Source of the DNA: Treponema sp.
Lineage (GTDB): Bacteria > Spirochaetota > Spirochaetia > Treponematales > Breznakiellaceae
Assembly (NCBI GenBank): GCA_031257105.1
Contig: JAIRPG010000007.1
Coordinates: 1 to 56,574 of the forward strand
Direction of reading: 5' to 3'
DNA length: 56,574 bases
Shown: positions 41,787-50,374 of the stretch, in pieces
Numbering within the stretch: the first letter of the stretch is position 1
Layout: each line of letters starts with the position of its first letter
Position numbers and translations under genes: made by a program
Notes under the pieces: generated by a model
Told to the model about the DNA's origin: nothing
Databases searched by the model: none
What the model saw: the letters and a program-made list of their open reading frames with translations, nothing else

Positions 41787-42552
41787 ACAGAAAGCCTTTG
41801 CCAACGGAAAAGCCTTTATCGGGTTTGTCACCGGCGGAGACCCGTCCATCGAAAAGAGCGAGGAATTCATCCTGGAATTGGTACGGGCCGGGGCCGATCT
41901 GGTGGAGATCGGCATCCCCTTCTCGGATCCCATCGCCGAGGGGCCGGTGATCCAGCGGGCCAATATCCGCGCCCTGGCCGCCGGGGCCACGGTGGCAAAG
42001 CTCTTCGCCCTGGTGGAACGCCTGCGCGTGAAAACCCAAGTACCCCTGGTGTTCCTAACCTACCTCAACCCGGTCTTCCACTACGGCTACGACGCCTTCT
42101 TCAAGCGCTGCCGGGAAGCCGGGGTGGACGGCGTGATCATCCCGGATCTGCCCTTCGAGGAGCAGGGTGAAGCGCGGAGCGCCGCCGCCGCCTTCGGGGT
42201 GGATCTCATCTCCCTCATCGCCCCCACCTCCAGGGAACGGATCGCCGGGATCGCCGCGTCCGCCACGGGCTTCATCTACACCGTCTCGTCCATGGGGGTC
42301 ACCGGCATCCGGGGGAAGATCGAGACCGACCTGGCCTCCATCATCCAGGCGGCCCGGCCCCACGCGAAAGTCCCCCTGGCGGTGGGCTTCGGCATCAACA
42401 CCCCCGCCCAAGCCGCCGAGATCGCCCGGCTGGCAGACGGGGTTATCGTGGGAAGCGCCATCGTCAAGCTCATCGAGGAACATGGCGGGAACGCCGGGCC
42501 CTCCGTCTACGAGTACGCGCGGGCAATGAAAGCGGCGATAAGCCAAGAATAG
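41776..42552 (+). CDS. trpA: tryptophan synthase alpha subunit
   Basis: TIM-barrel subunit of 258 residues that splits indole-3-glycerol phosphate and passes indole to TrpB. FVTGGDPSIEKSEEFILEL, DLVEIGIPFSDPIAEGPVIQRAN (catalytic Glu and Asp region), DGVIIPDLPFEEQGE (second catalytic Asp), TGFIYTVSSMGVTGIRG and GFGINTPAQAAEIARLADGVIVGSAIV are all present. Length is normal. GGGGGGA lies six bases before ATG and derives from the duplicated trpB end. Confidence 0.97.
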   Translation: MTRIQKAFANGKAFIGFVTGGDPSIEKSEEFILELVRAGADLVEIGIPFSDPIAEGPVIQRANIRALAAGATVAKLFALVERLRVKTQVPLVFLTYLNPVFHYGYDAFFKRCREAGVDGVIIPDLPFEEQGEARSAAAAFGVDLISLIAPTSRERIAGIAASATGFIYTVSSMGVTGIRGKIETDLASIIQAARPHAKVPLAVGFGINTPAQAAEIARLADGVIVGSAIVKLIEEHGGNAGPSVYEYARAMKAAISQE

Positions 42553-42598
42553 AATAAAAGGGGAGTATCCTCTATTATTAAAAAAAGGAGTTGTGTGT

Positions 42599-42940
42599 AT
42601 GGAACAGGCATCGTCTACCGCCGCCCAGGTGATTGTGGCAATTATTCCCATTATCGGTATCGTTATAGGGGCGGTAGTTGTCTTCTTTTATCTTCTATGG
42701 AACCATATCCGGGTGACGCTGCTTATCAAGGCTAACCTGTACACCAAACCCGAATTTGACTTATTAACCTTTAGCCTGTTAGCGGGCCTGCTGTTAGGCA
42801 GCGTAGGCGTTGCCCTGACCGTTTTTCTTGCCCTGGTGCAGGGGCTCGATTACGGGCTCCTGGGCGGGCTTATTCCCCTGTCCATGGGCGCCGGGATGCT
42901 GATGTATTATGGGATAAAAAGCCGCGATAAGGCTTCATGA
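42599..42940 (+). CDS. small membrane protein of the ECF sigma operon
   Basis: Protein of 113 residues with three hydrophobic segments (VIVAIIPIIGIVIGAVVVFFYLLW; LLTFSLLAGLLLGSVGVALTVFLALV; LGGLIPLSMGAGMLMYYGI). Family not recognised. AAGGAG lies eight bases before ATG 42599, so the track GTG start at 42593 is rejected. The stop overlaps the sigma-factor start (ATGA), so it is co-expressed with the sigma/anti-sigma pair and may sense envelope state. That role is inference. Confidence 0.78.
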   Translation: MEQASSTAAQVIVAIIPIIGIVIGAVVVFFYLLWNHIRVTLLIKANLYTKPEFDLLTFSLLAGLLLGSVGVALTVFLALVQGLDYGLLGGLIPLSMGAGMLMYYGIKSRDKAS

Positions 42941-43497
42941 GCGGTGAAAGCGGGCTGGACGATAAACAGATCGTCGCCCATGTCATCGCGGGGCAGCGGG
43001 AATGGTTCAAGGTTTTAGTTGAGCGGTATGAACGAGCGGTTTACAGCATGGGAATAAGTTTCCTCCGTAACGCGGAAGACGCAGCCGACTTTGCCCAGGA
43101 AGTGTTCCTTAAGGTCTTCCGGAATTTGTCCCGTTTTGAAGGTCGTTCGCGGTTTTCAACCTGGTTGTATAAGATCGCCTATAATACCGCGGTGAACAAG
43201 GTAAGCAGGAAGAAGGAATACCGGAGTCTTGCCGAAGATGAATATATCGCCGCCGGGGATACGCCTGAGCGGGGGCTTCTTCGCGCCGCCGCCCGGACGG
43301 CGGTATTGGAAGCGGTAACCGGACTTCCGGAGCGGTACCGGGTATGCGTAGACCTGTTTTTTTTCTATGACCGATCCTACCAAGAAATTGGAGCAATCAC
43401 CGGTTTTCCGGTCAATACCATAAAGTCCCATGTATTCCGCGCAAAAAAACTGCTCCGGGAAAAACTTGACGAATACGCGGAAGGAGGAATTGAATGA
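42937..43497 (+). CDS. ECF-type RNA polymerase sigma factor
   Basis: Sigma factor of 186 residues with regions 2 and 4 only. Region 2 covers about residues 10-85 (YERAVYSMGISFLRNAEDAADFAQEVFLKVFRNL, then FEGRSRFSTWLYKIAYNTAVNKV). Region 4 covers about 120-175 (LPERYRVCVDLFFFYDRSYQEIGAITGFPVNTIKSHVFRAKKLL), a helix-turn-helix that reads the -35. Start and stop overlap the neighbours by four bases, so membrane protein, sigma factor and anti-sigma factor form one transcript. Confidence 0.94.
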   Translation: MSGESGLDDKQIVAHVIAGQREWFKVLVERYERAVYSMGISFLRNAEDAADFAQEVFLKVFRNLSRFEGRSRFSTWLYKIAYNTAVNKVSRKKEYRSLAEDEYIAAGDTPERGLLRAAARTAVLEAVTGLPERYRVCVDLFFFYDRSYQEIGAITGFPVNTIKSHVFRAKKLLREKLDEYAEGGIE

Positions 43498-44003
43498 ACT
43501 GCCGTTCTGTTACCGATAGAATCTACGAAGCCATGGGGGATAAACCGCTTTCCTTTATGTCCCGCTTGGAAATTGCCGTACATTTGTTTACGTGTCCCCG
43601 GTGCGCCGATACGATTGCCCGGTTAGAGTCCGCGATGGCAACCCTGCGGGACGATTATTTTCCCCCCGCTCCCGATCTGGAGGCGGCGATTATGGAGCGT
43701 ATCTCCGTTGAAGAAGCCGGCGTCGCCCTCGACGAGGCCGGAGAAACCGCCGATTCCTCCCTCTCGATAGACGATACCGACGCCGGCGTACCTTTTCGAG
43801 GCTGGGTGATCACCGGTTTGGTCGTCCTCTTATCCCTCACGAGTTCTTTTTTTGGCCTGAATTTTGGGAAAGTGGTTGAATCGGAAGGCATATCCTTCCT
43901 TATACCCCTGGGGATCACCATCGGAGTCGTTGTAACCGGCTACGGCGCCATGCTTATCGGCAGCCACCTGAAAGAACTTTCCGCTCGTTTTAACCTTCAC
44001 TAG
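43494..44003 (+). CDS. anti-sigma factor with zinc-binding (ZAS) motif and two membrane helices
   Basis: Protein of 169 residues. The N-terminal cytosolic part has HLFTCPRC, the HxxxCxxC motif of zinc-dependent anti-sigma factors, at about residues 30-37. Two membrane helices follow (GWVITGLVVLLSLTSSFFGL; ISFLIPLGITIGVVVTGYGAMLIG). This layout, and translational coupling to the ECF sigma gene, indicate that it holds the sigma factor at the membrane until a signal arrives. The signal is unknown. Confidence 0.83.
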   Translation: MNCRSVTDRIYEAMGDKPLSFMSRLEIAVHLFTCPRCADTIARLESAMATLRDDYFPPAPDLEAAIMERISVEEAGVALDEAGETADSSLSIDDTDAGVPFRGWVITGLVVLLSLTSSFFGLNFGKVVESEGISFLIPLGITIGVVVTGYGAMLIGSHLKELSARFNLH

Positions 44004-44039
44004 GGTCTATCCGCCTGATTGAGCGCCGGTAAAGTAGAA

Positions 44040-44068
44040 TTGACAATATTCCGATAGGGGCATAAGCT
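44040..44068 (+). promoter_or_regulatory. possible promoter of glgP
   Basis: Perfect -35 TTGACA (44040-44045), 17 bases, then TAAGCT (44063-44068), a poor -10. Transcription would begin at or very near the glgP ATG, so the message could be leaderless. Confidence 0.4.
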
Positions 44069-44074
44069 TTATAT

Positions 44075-46615
44075 ATGAATATTTCCACTTATACTGTAAA
44101 ACCTAGACTTCCCAATTCCTTGAAACCTTTAGAGGAGATCGCCCGGAATCTCTGGCTCTCGTGGAATTTTGACGCGGTCCAGCTTTTTATCCGTTTGGAT
44201 TATGATGTCTGGCTTCAATCTTTGCAAAGTCCTGTTCGGACTTTGGGCATGGTAAGCCAAGAACGGCTTGCCGAAGCCGCCAAGGATGATTCCTATCTCG
44301 CCGCTTTAAAAGAAGTTTACGACCGGTTCTTGCGGTATAAACGGGGTGAAACCTGGTATCGGGGGACAAAAAGAGAGGTAGTGGCGTATTTTTCCATGGA
44401 ATACGGAATGGATGTATCCCTCCCCATCTATTCGGGCGGTCTTGGGATGCTTTCAGGCGATCACATGAAGACATCTTCCGATATGGGGCTGCCGCTGGTT
44501 GGGGTCGGCCTCCTCTACCGGCAGGGCTATTTTAAGCAGTTGCTCAACGCCGACGGGTTTCAACAGGAAAGCTACCCCGAAAACGACTGGTATAATATGC
44601 CGGTGGAGCGAAAAATAGACAAAAACGGCGTTCCGGTCAAGATTTCCGTGGATTTGGCGGGCCGCCAGGTCATCGCTCAGATATGGGAAGTCAAGGTCGG
44701 CAGGAGTTCTCTCTACCTTTTGGATACCAATATTGATGAGAATACCCAGGATTTCCGGAACATTACCGCCGCGCTTTACGGCGGGGACAAGGAAACCCGA
44801 ATTCAGCAGGAGATACTGCTGGGGATTGGCGGTATCCGGGCCTTACGCGCCCTGGGGATCAATCCCGCCGCGACTCACATGAACGAAGGGCACGCCGCTT
44901 TCCTCGGTTTAGAGCGGGTTCGGGAAATTATGGCGGAACGAGGGCTCTCCTTTGACGAAGCCCGGGAAGGGATATGGCCTACCAATATTTTCACGACCCA
45001 TACGCCGGTTCCCGCGGGGAATGAACGCTTTGATATTGGTCTTATCGAAAAGTATTTCCGTTCCTGGACGACGATTTTAGGGATTTCATGGAATGATTTC
45101 CTGGCATTGGGCCGGGAACGCCCCTATGACGATCACGAGTCCTTCTGTATGACCGTACTGGCCTTGAAAATGGCGGCCTATGCCAACGGAGTTTCCCGGC
45201 TTCACGGCGCTGTTTCCCGCGATATGTGGAAAGGGCTTTGGCCGGGGCTTCCCCTGGAGGAGATCCCTATCAGTCATGTGACCAACGGGGTACATCCCCG
45301 AACCTGGGTTTCCAACAACATGACCGACCTTCTGGATCGGTATTTCGGGACTCATTTTGACGATGAACCCACCGATCTGGCGGTATGGGATCGGATGGAT
45401 CGTATATCTGACGAAGAACTCTGGCGTACCCATGAACGGCGCCGGGAGCGGCTGGTAGCCTTTGCCCGGGATCGGATCCGGCAAAACCTTGAACGGAACG
45501 GCGCGGTAGAGCGCCGGATACAGCAGGCTGAGGATGCCCTCTCTCCGTATACCCTTACCTTGGCCTTTGCCCGGCGTTTTGCCACCTATAAGCGCGGTAA
45601 CCTCCTCCTTCGGGATCCCGACCGGCTGCTCAGACTCCTCAAAGATACCGAACGGCCTATCCAATTGATCTTCGCCGGTAAAGCGCATCCCATGGATATG
45701 CCCGGTAAAGAACTGATCAAAAGTATCATCCACTTTGCCGAGCAGTACGATGTTCAGAGCAGGATCGTCTTCCTGGAAAACTACGATATGGCTATGGCGC
45801 ATTACCTTACCAGCGGCGCCGATGTGTGGCTCAATACTCCCCGGCGGCCATTGGAAGCCTCCGGTACGAGCGGTATGAAGGCCGCGATGAACGGCGTACT
45901 GAACTGTTCCATCTTAGACGGCTGGTGGGACGAGGCGTATAACCCCGAAGTAGGCTGGGCCATAGGCCGCGGCGAAGAATACGAAGATACCAACCTTCAG
46001 GACGAGGTGGAGAGCAAGGCCCTCTACGATCTTCTTGAACGGGAAGTGATCCCCATGTTCTATCAGCGCGGACGGGACGGCCTTCCACGGGAATGGATCA
46101 AACGGATGAAGATCTGTATGCGGGAAATAGGCCAGTCTATGTCCAGCCACCGGATGCTCATGGATTATTCCAATAAATTCTACTTCCCGGCTCTGCGGAA
46201 CTACCGCCGCATCATCAAAGATGAGTATGCCGAGTCTAAGTCCCTCGCCGCGTATCTCAACAAGCTCAAGCAAGCCTGGGATAGCTTGAAGATTATCAAG
46301 CTGGAATCCAACGCGAAGCCGGTTATGCAGCGGGGAGATTCTTTGACGGTAACCGCTCATATTGAGTTAGGGAGTCTCTCCCCGGACGATCTGCTGGTGG
46401 AGCTTTACCATGGGGCTATATCAAACCAGAGCCGGGATATTACGGGCGCCCGCCGTACCGAGATGCGGAGTACCGGGCAGGACGGAAACGCCAATCTGTT
46501 CCAGGTGCGGGTAGAATGTATTGATACGGGCTGGCAAGGACATACGGTACGAGTTCTCCCGAAGCATGAAGCTTTAGTACATCCCTATCGTACCGGCTTT
46601 ATCAAATGGGCCTGA
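44075..46615 (+). CDS. glgP: alpha-glucan (glycogen) phosphorylase
   Basis: GT35 phosphorylase of 846 residues releasing glucose-1-phosphate from glycogen or maltodextrin. It has the DUF3417-type N-terminus (LKPLEEIARNLWLSWNFDAVQLFIRLD), then FSMEYGMDVSLPIYSGGLGMLSGDH, THMNEGHAAFLGLERVR, and the PLP-Lys site EASGTSGMKAAMNGVLN. It is the short bacterial/archaeal type, distinct from E. coli GlgP. No ribosome site directly precedes ATG 44075 (AGGGG lies 15 bases upstream). A strong terminator follows. It links storage glucan to the hexose metabolism seen elsewhere in the window. Confidence 0.96.
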   Translation: MNISTYTVKPRLPNSLKPLEEIARNLWLSWNFDAVQLFIRLDYDVWLQSLQSPVRTLGMVSQERLAEAAKDDSYLAALKEVYDRFLRYKRGETWYRGTKREVVAYFSMEYGMDVSLPIYSGGLGMLSGDHMKTSSDMGLPLVGVGLLYRQGYFKQLLNADGFQQESYPENDWYNMPVERKIDKNGVPVKISVDLAGRQVIAQIWEVKVGRSSLYLLDTNIDENTQDFRNITAALYGGDKETRIQQEILLGIGGIRALRALGINPAATHMNEGHAAFLGLERVREIMAERGLSFDEAREGIWPTNIFTTHTPVPAGNERFDIGLIEKYFRSWTTILGISWNDFLALGRERPYDDHESFCMTVLALKMAAYANGVSRLHGAVSRDMWKGLWPGLPLEEIPISHVTNGVHPRTWVSNNMTDLLDRYFGTHFDDEPTDLAVWDRMDRISDEELWRTHERRRERLVAFARDRIRQNLERNGAVERRIQQAEDALSPYTLTLAFARRFATYKRGNLLLRDPDRLLRLLKDTERPIQLIFAGKAHPMDMPGKELIKSIIHFAEQYDVQSRIVFLENYDMAMAHYLTSGADVWLNTPRRPLEASGTSGMKAAMNGVLNCSILDGWWDEAYNPEVGWAIGRGEEYEDTNLQDEVESKALYDLLEREVIPMFYQRGRDGLPREWIKRMKICMREIGQSMSSHRMLMDYSNKFYFPALRNYRRIIKDEYAESKSLAAYLNKLKQAWDSLKIIKLESNAKPVMQRGDSLTVTAHIELGSLSPDDLLVELYHGAISNQSRDITGARRTEMRSTGQDGNANLFQVRVECIDTGWQGHTVRVLPKHEALVHPYRTGFIKWA

Positions 46616-46664
46616 TCACTCAAGCGCGCTGTTTTTAGCGCTGCCCCCCCTCCCCCGCTCCCTG

Positions 46665-46691
46665 CCCCCTGTGAAGAACAGGGGGTTTTTT
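46665..46691 (+). terminator. intrinsic terminator after glgP
   Basis: Perfect stem CCCCCTGT / ACAGGGGG (46665-46672, 46678-46685), loop GAAGA, followed by TTTTTT (46686-46691). Confidence 0.93.
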
Positions 46692-46697
46692 ATGCGC

Positions 46698-47117
46698 TCA
46701 GCTCCACGAAGACGTCTCTTTTTGCCGAACAAGATACGCTATGTAAGCGCCTGAGCCGATGAGCAGCAGGATACTGATGACGGTGATCGATGGAAACGCA
46801 ATTTTGCGGCAGGCCATGGCGGCCATACCGCAGCCGCCGATGAGCGCGTGGGGGATAAGCAGGGCAAGAACGCCCGATAGGAACACCCCGACGGCAAGCC
46901 CCAGCCTAAGTTTCGGGGCGGCGAAAAACGCCAGGGCGATGCCCAGCGCGGCAATCAAGCCGCCCACGCCGATTTCCGCCTGCGCCGACCAGTGGCACTT
47001 CATAAAACCGCCGTCCATCATGGGTTCGCAGACCTTGAACAGGAATTGCGGCCCCAGCGAAATGAGCAGTCCCAACGCGATAGCGGCAATACCGCCAAAA
47101 ATCCGAATCTTCATCAT
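46698..47117 (-). CDS. DUF4418-family membrane protein
   Basis: Protein of 139 residues with about four membrane helices: IFGGIAAIALGLLISLGPQ, IGVGGLIAALGIALAFFA, LGLAVGVFLSGVLALLIPH, ITVISILLLIGSGAYIAYL. Conserved-looking Cys pairs occur outside the helices (KVCEPMMDGGFMKCHW and GGCGMAAMACR), which could bind a metal or form disulfides. The pattern matches DUF4418, usually found beside FtsX-type ABC transporters. Its start overlaps the ATPase stop by four bases. Function unknown. Confidence 0.8.
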   Translation of the reverse strand: MMKIRIFGGIAAIALGLLISLGPQFLFKVCEPMMDGGFMKCHWSAQAEIGVGGLIAALGIALAFFAAPKLRLGLAVGVFLSGVLALLIPHALIGGCGMAAMACRKIAFPSITVISILLLIGSGAYIAYLVRQKETSSWS

Positions 47118-47830
47118 AAATCTCCTGATACTGTACGTTTCTCCCGCAACAGCGGGGTTAGGTTTCCCGCATTCATTGTATACGCCTTATTGCCGTAAGG
47201 GAGCGTGTCCGGTTCATGGGTAACGATGAGCACCGCCGTCCCCGTCTGGGCAATATCGCGTAAGAGGCCCATAATTTCCGCCGTGGTTTCCGCGTCCAGG
47301 TCGCCGGTGGGCTCGTCGGCGATGAACAGCGCGGGCCGGTTGATAAGGGCCCGGGCAATGGCCACCCGCCGCGCTTCGCCGCCGGAAAGTTCTTTGGGAT
47401 ACGAAGCGGCAAGGTGGACGATACCGGTTTTTTCCAGCAGGGCGAGGGCGCGTTCTTCCGGCAGAGGTTCCCCGGGCGCGGTTTCGCGCTTGAACAGAAA
47501 CCGGGGCAGGCATACGTTTTCCAGTACCGTGAAATTCGCAAGCAGGCTCATGCCCTGGGGAACGAAACCCGCTTTCTCGTTGCGGAACAGCGAAATCTCC
47601 GTATCGTTTAACCGGCCAATATCCCGCCCCTCAAAAAAAACCGTTCCCGCCGTGGGGGTGATAAGCCCTACGCTCATGTTAAGGAGCGTGCTTTTCCCGC
47701 TTCCGCTCCTTCCGGTGACGCCGATAAAATCCCCGCTTTCCACAGAAAGGTTTGCGCGGTTTACCGCGTTAAAGGCCCGTCCGCCCCGCCGGTATGCTTT
47801 GGTCAGTTCCCTCAGTTCTAAAAGACTCAT
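47114..47830 (-). CDS. ABC transporter ATP-binding protein, LolD/MacB type
   Basis: ATPase of 238 residues. Walker A is GRSGSGKST, the Q-loop region is GFVPQGMSLLANFTVLENV, the signature is LSGGEARRVAIARAL, Walker B is ALFIADEPTGDLD, and the switch His is VTHEPD. Sequence class and FtsX-type permeases next door place it with mechanotransmission-type transporters. It directly follows the permease stop (47831). Confidence 0.95.
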   Translation of the reverse strand: MSLLELRELTKAYRRGGRAFNAVNRANLSVESGDFIGVTGRSGSGKSTLLNMSVGLITPTAGTVFFEGRDIGRLNDTEISLFRNEKAGFVPQGMSLLANFTVLENVCLPRFLFKRETAPGEPLPEERALALLEKTGIVHLAASYPKELSGGEARRVAIARALINRPALFIADEPTGDLDAETTAEIMGLLRDIAQTGTAVLIVTHEPDTLPYGNKAYTMNAGNLTPLLREKRTVSGDL

Positions 47831-49066
47831 TTACTCGCCCTCCCGCAGGGTAAAGTAGGTTTCCGCCCGGCTGATCCGTAGGGCCGCGTACAGCGAGGCA
47901 AGAGCCCCCGCCAGAACCGTTAAAACGAGGCAGCCTGCGGCAACCGGAATAACCGTAAAAAAGGGCGCGTCCAAGTAGGGGAGTTCAATCTGTTCGCTGA
48001 TGAGGGCGCTGAAGGGAAACACCGCGAGGCCGGCGAGGATAATGCCCGCCGCCCCCCCGATAGCCCCCGCAACGGACGATTCGGCCAATACGATGCCGGC
48101 CAGTTTTTTCCGGGTCGCCCCCAGGACGCGCAGAAGGGCGAATTCTTTTTTACGCTCCCGGGCAATTCCGGAAAACACCGCCGCCAGCACCGCCACCGAC
48201 AACACCCACAGGGCGGCGGAAAAAAGATGTATATACGTGACCAGCCCCGAAAGGGTCCCCGCGATACCGGCAAATATGCCCTGGGATACCAGCACCTCTA
48301 CCCCGGCGTTCTGTTTCCGTATTTCCGCGGCGATATACGAGGGCGCCGCCGCGGGATCGGTTTTTACCAGAACCGCCGAGACGCGCCCCCGGGCCAATTC
48401 TTTTTCCTGAGTTTCCAGAAAGGTATAGCCGTCCGCCCGCGCTTGTCCGGTAAGCGCGCGCATGGTATTCATGGTCATAAAGATTGAGGTGTCCAGCCCG
48501 CCGGCGCTTCGTGAAAGCCGGGCCGCCACCGGATAGAGCCGCCCCAAAAGCCGCACCGTGCCGTCGCTGCGGACGCTAATCCCGCCGCCGACCACCACCT
48601 GACCGTCCCGCACCCCCGCCTTGTATTTTTCGGCCACCCAAGGCTGAACGACAAAATCGGTCTCCGGATCATACGCGATAAGCTGCACCATCGCATCGCA
48701 GCAGCTTTCCGACAGGGAGGTGAGAAAAAACTGCGGGGAAGCGCGCGCCACCCCCGCCGTTCCGGCCACCCTGCCGGCGATGCGGGTATCAAAATAGAAG
48801 TACCCGGTACCTCCCCGGAGCAGCAGGGACTGGGCCTTCCCGCCCGATCCTTCGGGAACCACCATCAAATCCGCCCCGAAACGCCTGGTCATGGCGGCCA
48901 GCCCCTGCCTAAGGTTCAAGGCCAGCATGGAGCCGCCGAACAGGGCAAAGGCGAGGACCGCTGTCACCACGGATAGGCAGGCGGTGCGGGCCGGCCTGGC
49001 CCGGAGGTTTTTCAGGGACAAAACGCCCGCGCTCAGATCGACCCGTTTCATATCATACCCATTCAT
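47831..49066 (-). CDS. FtsX/MacB-family ABC permease 3
   Basis: Permease of 411 residues: one N-terminal helix (ACLSVVTAVLAFALFGGSML), a large extracytoplasmic domain (about 50-250), then three C-terminal helices (LFSAALWVLSVAVLAAVFSG; AGAIGGAAGIILAGLAVFP; VIPVAAGCLVLTVLAGALASL) with the coupling segment RERKKEFALLRVLGATRKKL. Third of three related permeases in the operon. Confidence 0.92.
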   Translation of the reverse strand: MNGYDMKRVDLSAGVLSLKNLRARPARTACLSVVTAVLAFALFGGSMLALNLRQGLAAMTRRFGADLMVVPEGSGGKAQSLLLRGGTGYFYFDTRIAGRVAGTAGVARASPQFFLTSLSESCCDAMVQLIAYDPETDFVVQPWVAEKYKAGVRDGQVVVGGGISVRSDGTVRLLGRLYPVAARLSRSAGGLDTSIFMTMNTMRALTGQARADGYTFLETQEKELARGRVSAVLVKTDPAAAPSYIAAEIRKQNAGVEVLVSQGIFAGIAGTLSGLVTYIHLFSAALWVLSVAVLAAVFSGIARERKKEFALLRVLGATRKKLAGIVLAESSVAGAIGGAAGIILAGLAVFPFSALISEQIELPYLDAPFFTVIPVAAGCLVLTVLAGALASLYAALRISRAETYFTLREGE

Positions 49067-49074
49067 AAACCGCC

Positions 49075-50355
49075 CTACCTTCCGTGCAAAACTTCCGCAG
49101 GCTGGAGGCGGAGGAGCAGCCGGATTGCCGGGACGCTTCCCGCCAGCGTTACCAGCAGCACCAGCGCGGCGGCAAGCGGTATAACCTGGGGCTTGATGTT
49201 GATCGCGGTGGAAAAAACCGTGGCGCCGATGAGCCGGGCGAAAGCGATGCCGGGGAAGTACCCCGCCGCGCCCCCCGCGATGCCCGTGAGGGTTATCTCC
49301 GCCAGCACCAAGAGCGACACCGGGCCGTCCATTGCCCCTACCGCCTTCAACAGGCCGATTTCGGCGGATCGTTCCATAACCGCCGAGGTTACCAGATTGG
49401 AGATTCCCAAGGCGGAACCGGCGAGGCTCAGAATCGTGATGAGCAGCATGAGGAGCCGGGTTTTTTCAAGGATCGCCCCTTCGCTTTCCGCCACCTGCCT
49501 GATGGGTTTGGAGACCGCGCCGCTTATCACCTCGTCTATCTGGTAGCAGATGGCGCTGACGTAGGCGGTGCAGTACCAGGTTTCCCACTCCTTGATCGAA
49601 AGGGTCTGCGGGTCTTGGGCGGCCCGGCGGGAAAGCTCGTTGTCCGGCGTGGTGAGGGCGCTCACTTCCACCCGGTGTACGAGGCCGCTTGACCCCGCGA
49701 GTTCCTGTGCCGTCTCTAGGGGCAGGTAGAACTCCCCGTCCTCAGCGCTTCCGGAATGGAAAACCCCCTTAACGGTGAAATCCCGGCGTTTGTCTCCCAG
49801 GCGCAGGGTCAGGGTATCGCCCGCTGAAAGATGATAACGGGAAGCCGCCTCGCTGCCCGCCATTATCGCGTTGATTTCGTCATCGCGCGCCCAGTCCCCG
49901 GAAACGTCCCACCAGGTTTTTAGGTTCCTCATGCCGGTTTGAATGGTTTCGCCGGTGGGCAGTTCCACCGTTTTGTCAAACCAGGTTCCCACGGCTTTTA
50001 CTTCGGCCATACCCTCCGCTTCGGGGCGAATCATAAGATAGGGGGCAAAATCTACTATATTAAAGGCCCAAAACATGGTTTTGATGTTAGTTAGTTCGCT
50101 TTCGTTAAGGTACTTGTCCTGAACCCCCGCGCCTTCACGTATGCCGTAGAGGTCATCCAGCAGGGACGCGCCCCGGGGGATCACGTTGATGTTCGCGCCG
50201 TAGGTCTTCAGTTCCTGGTTGACCTTGTCCCCCACGTCGAGCATGACGTTCAGCATGGCCACCGCGAGAGAGGTTCCCAGGGCGATGGTAAAGGCCACCA
50301 TAAGCATTTTGCCCTTCTGCCGGAACACGCTTTTCCGTATCATACGCCAAAACAT
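49075..50355 (-). CDS. FtsX/MacB-family ABC permease 2
   Basis: Permease of 426 residues, same topology: MLMVAFTIALGTSLAVAMLNVMLD helix, a long extracytoplasmic domain (about 40-300) with LKTYGANINVIPRGASLLDDL, then LLMLLITILSLAGSALGISNLVTSAVMERSAEIGLLKAVGAM and two further helices. An excellent ribosome site GGAGGTGA precedes ATG 50355. It shares the YGANxxxIP motif with permease 1, so the two arose by duplication. Confidence 0.92.
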   Translation of the reverse strand: MFWRMIRKSVFRQKGKMLMVAFTIALGTSLAVAMLNVMLDVGDKVNQELKTYGANINVIPRGASLLDDLYGIREGAGVQDKYLNESELTNIKTMFWAFNIVDFAPYLMIRPEAEGMAEVKAVGTWFDKTVELPTGETIQTGMRNLKTWWDVSGDWARDDEINAIMAGSEAASRYHLSAGDTLTLRLGDKRRDFTVKGVFHSGSAEDGEFYLPLETAQELAGSSGLVHRVEVSALTTPDNELSRRAAQDPQTLSIKEWETWYCTAYVSAICYQIDEVISGAVSKPIRQVAESEGAILEKTRLLMLLITILSLAGSALGISNLVTSAVMERSAEIGLLKAVGAMDGPVSLLVLAEITLTGIAGGAAGYFPGIAFARLIGATVFSTAINIKPQVIPLAAALVLLVTLAGSVPAIRLLLRLQPAEVLHGR

Positions 50356-50374
50356 TCTTCACCTCCCAACAAGT

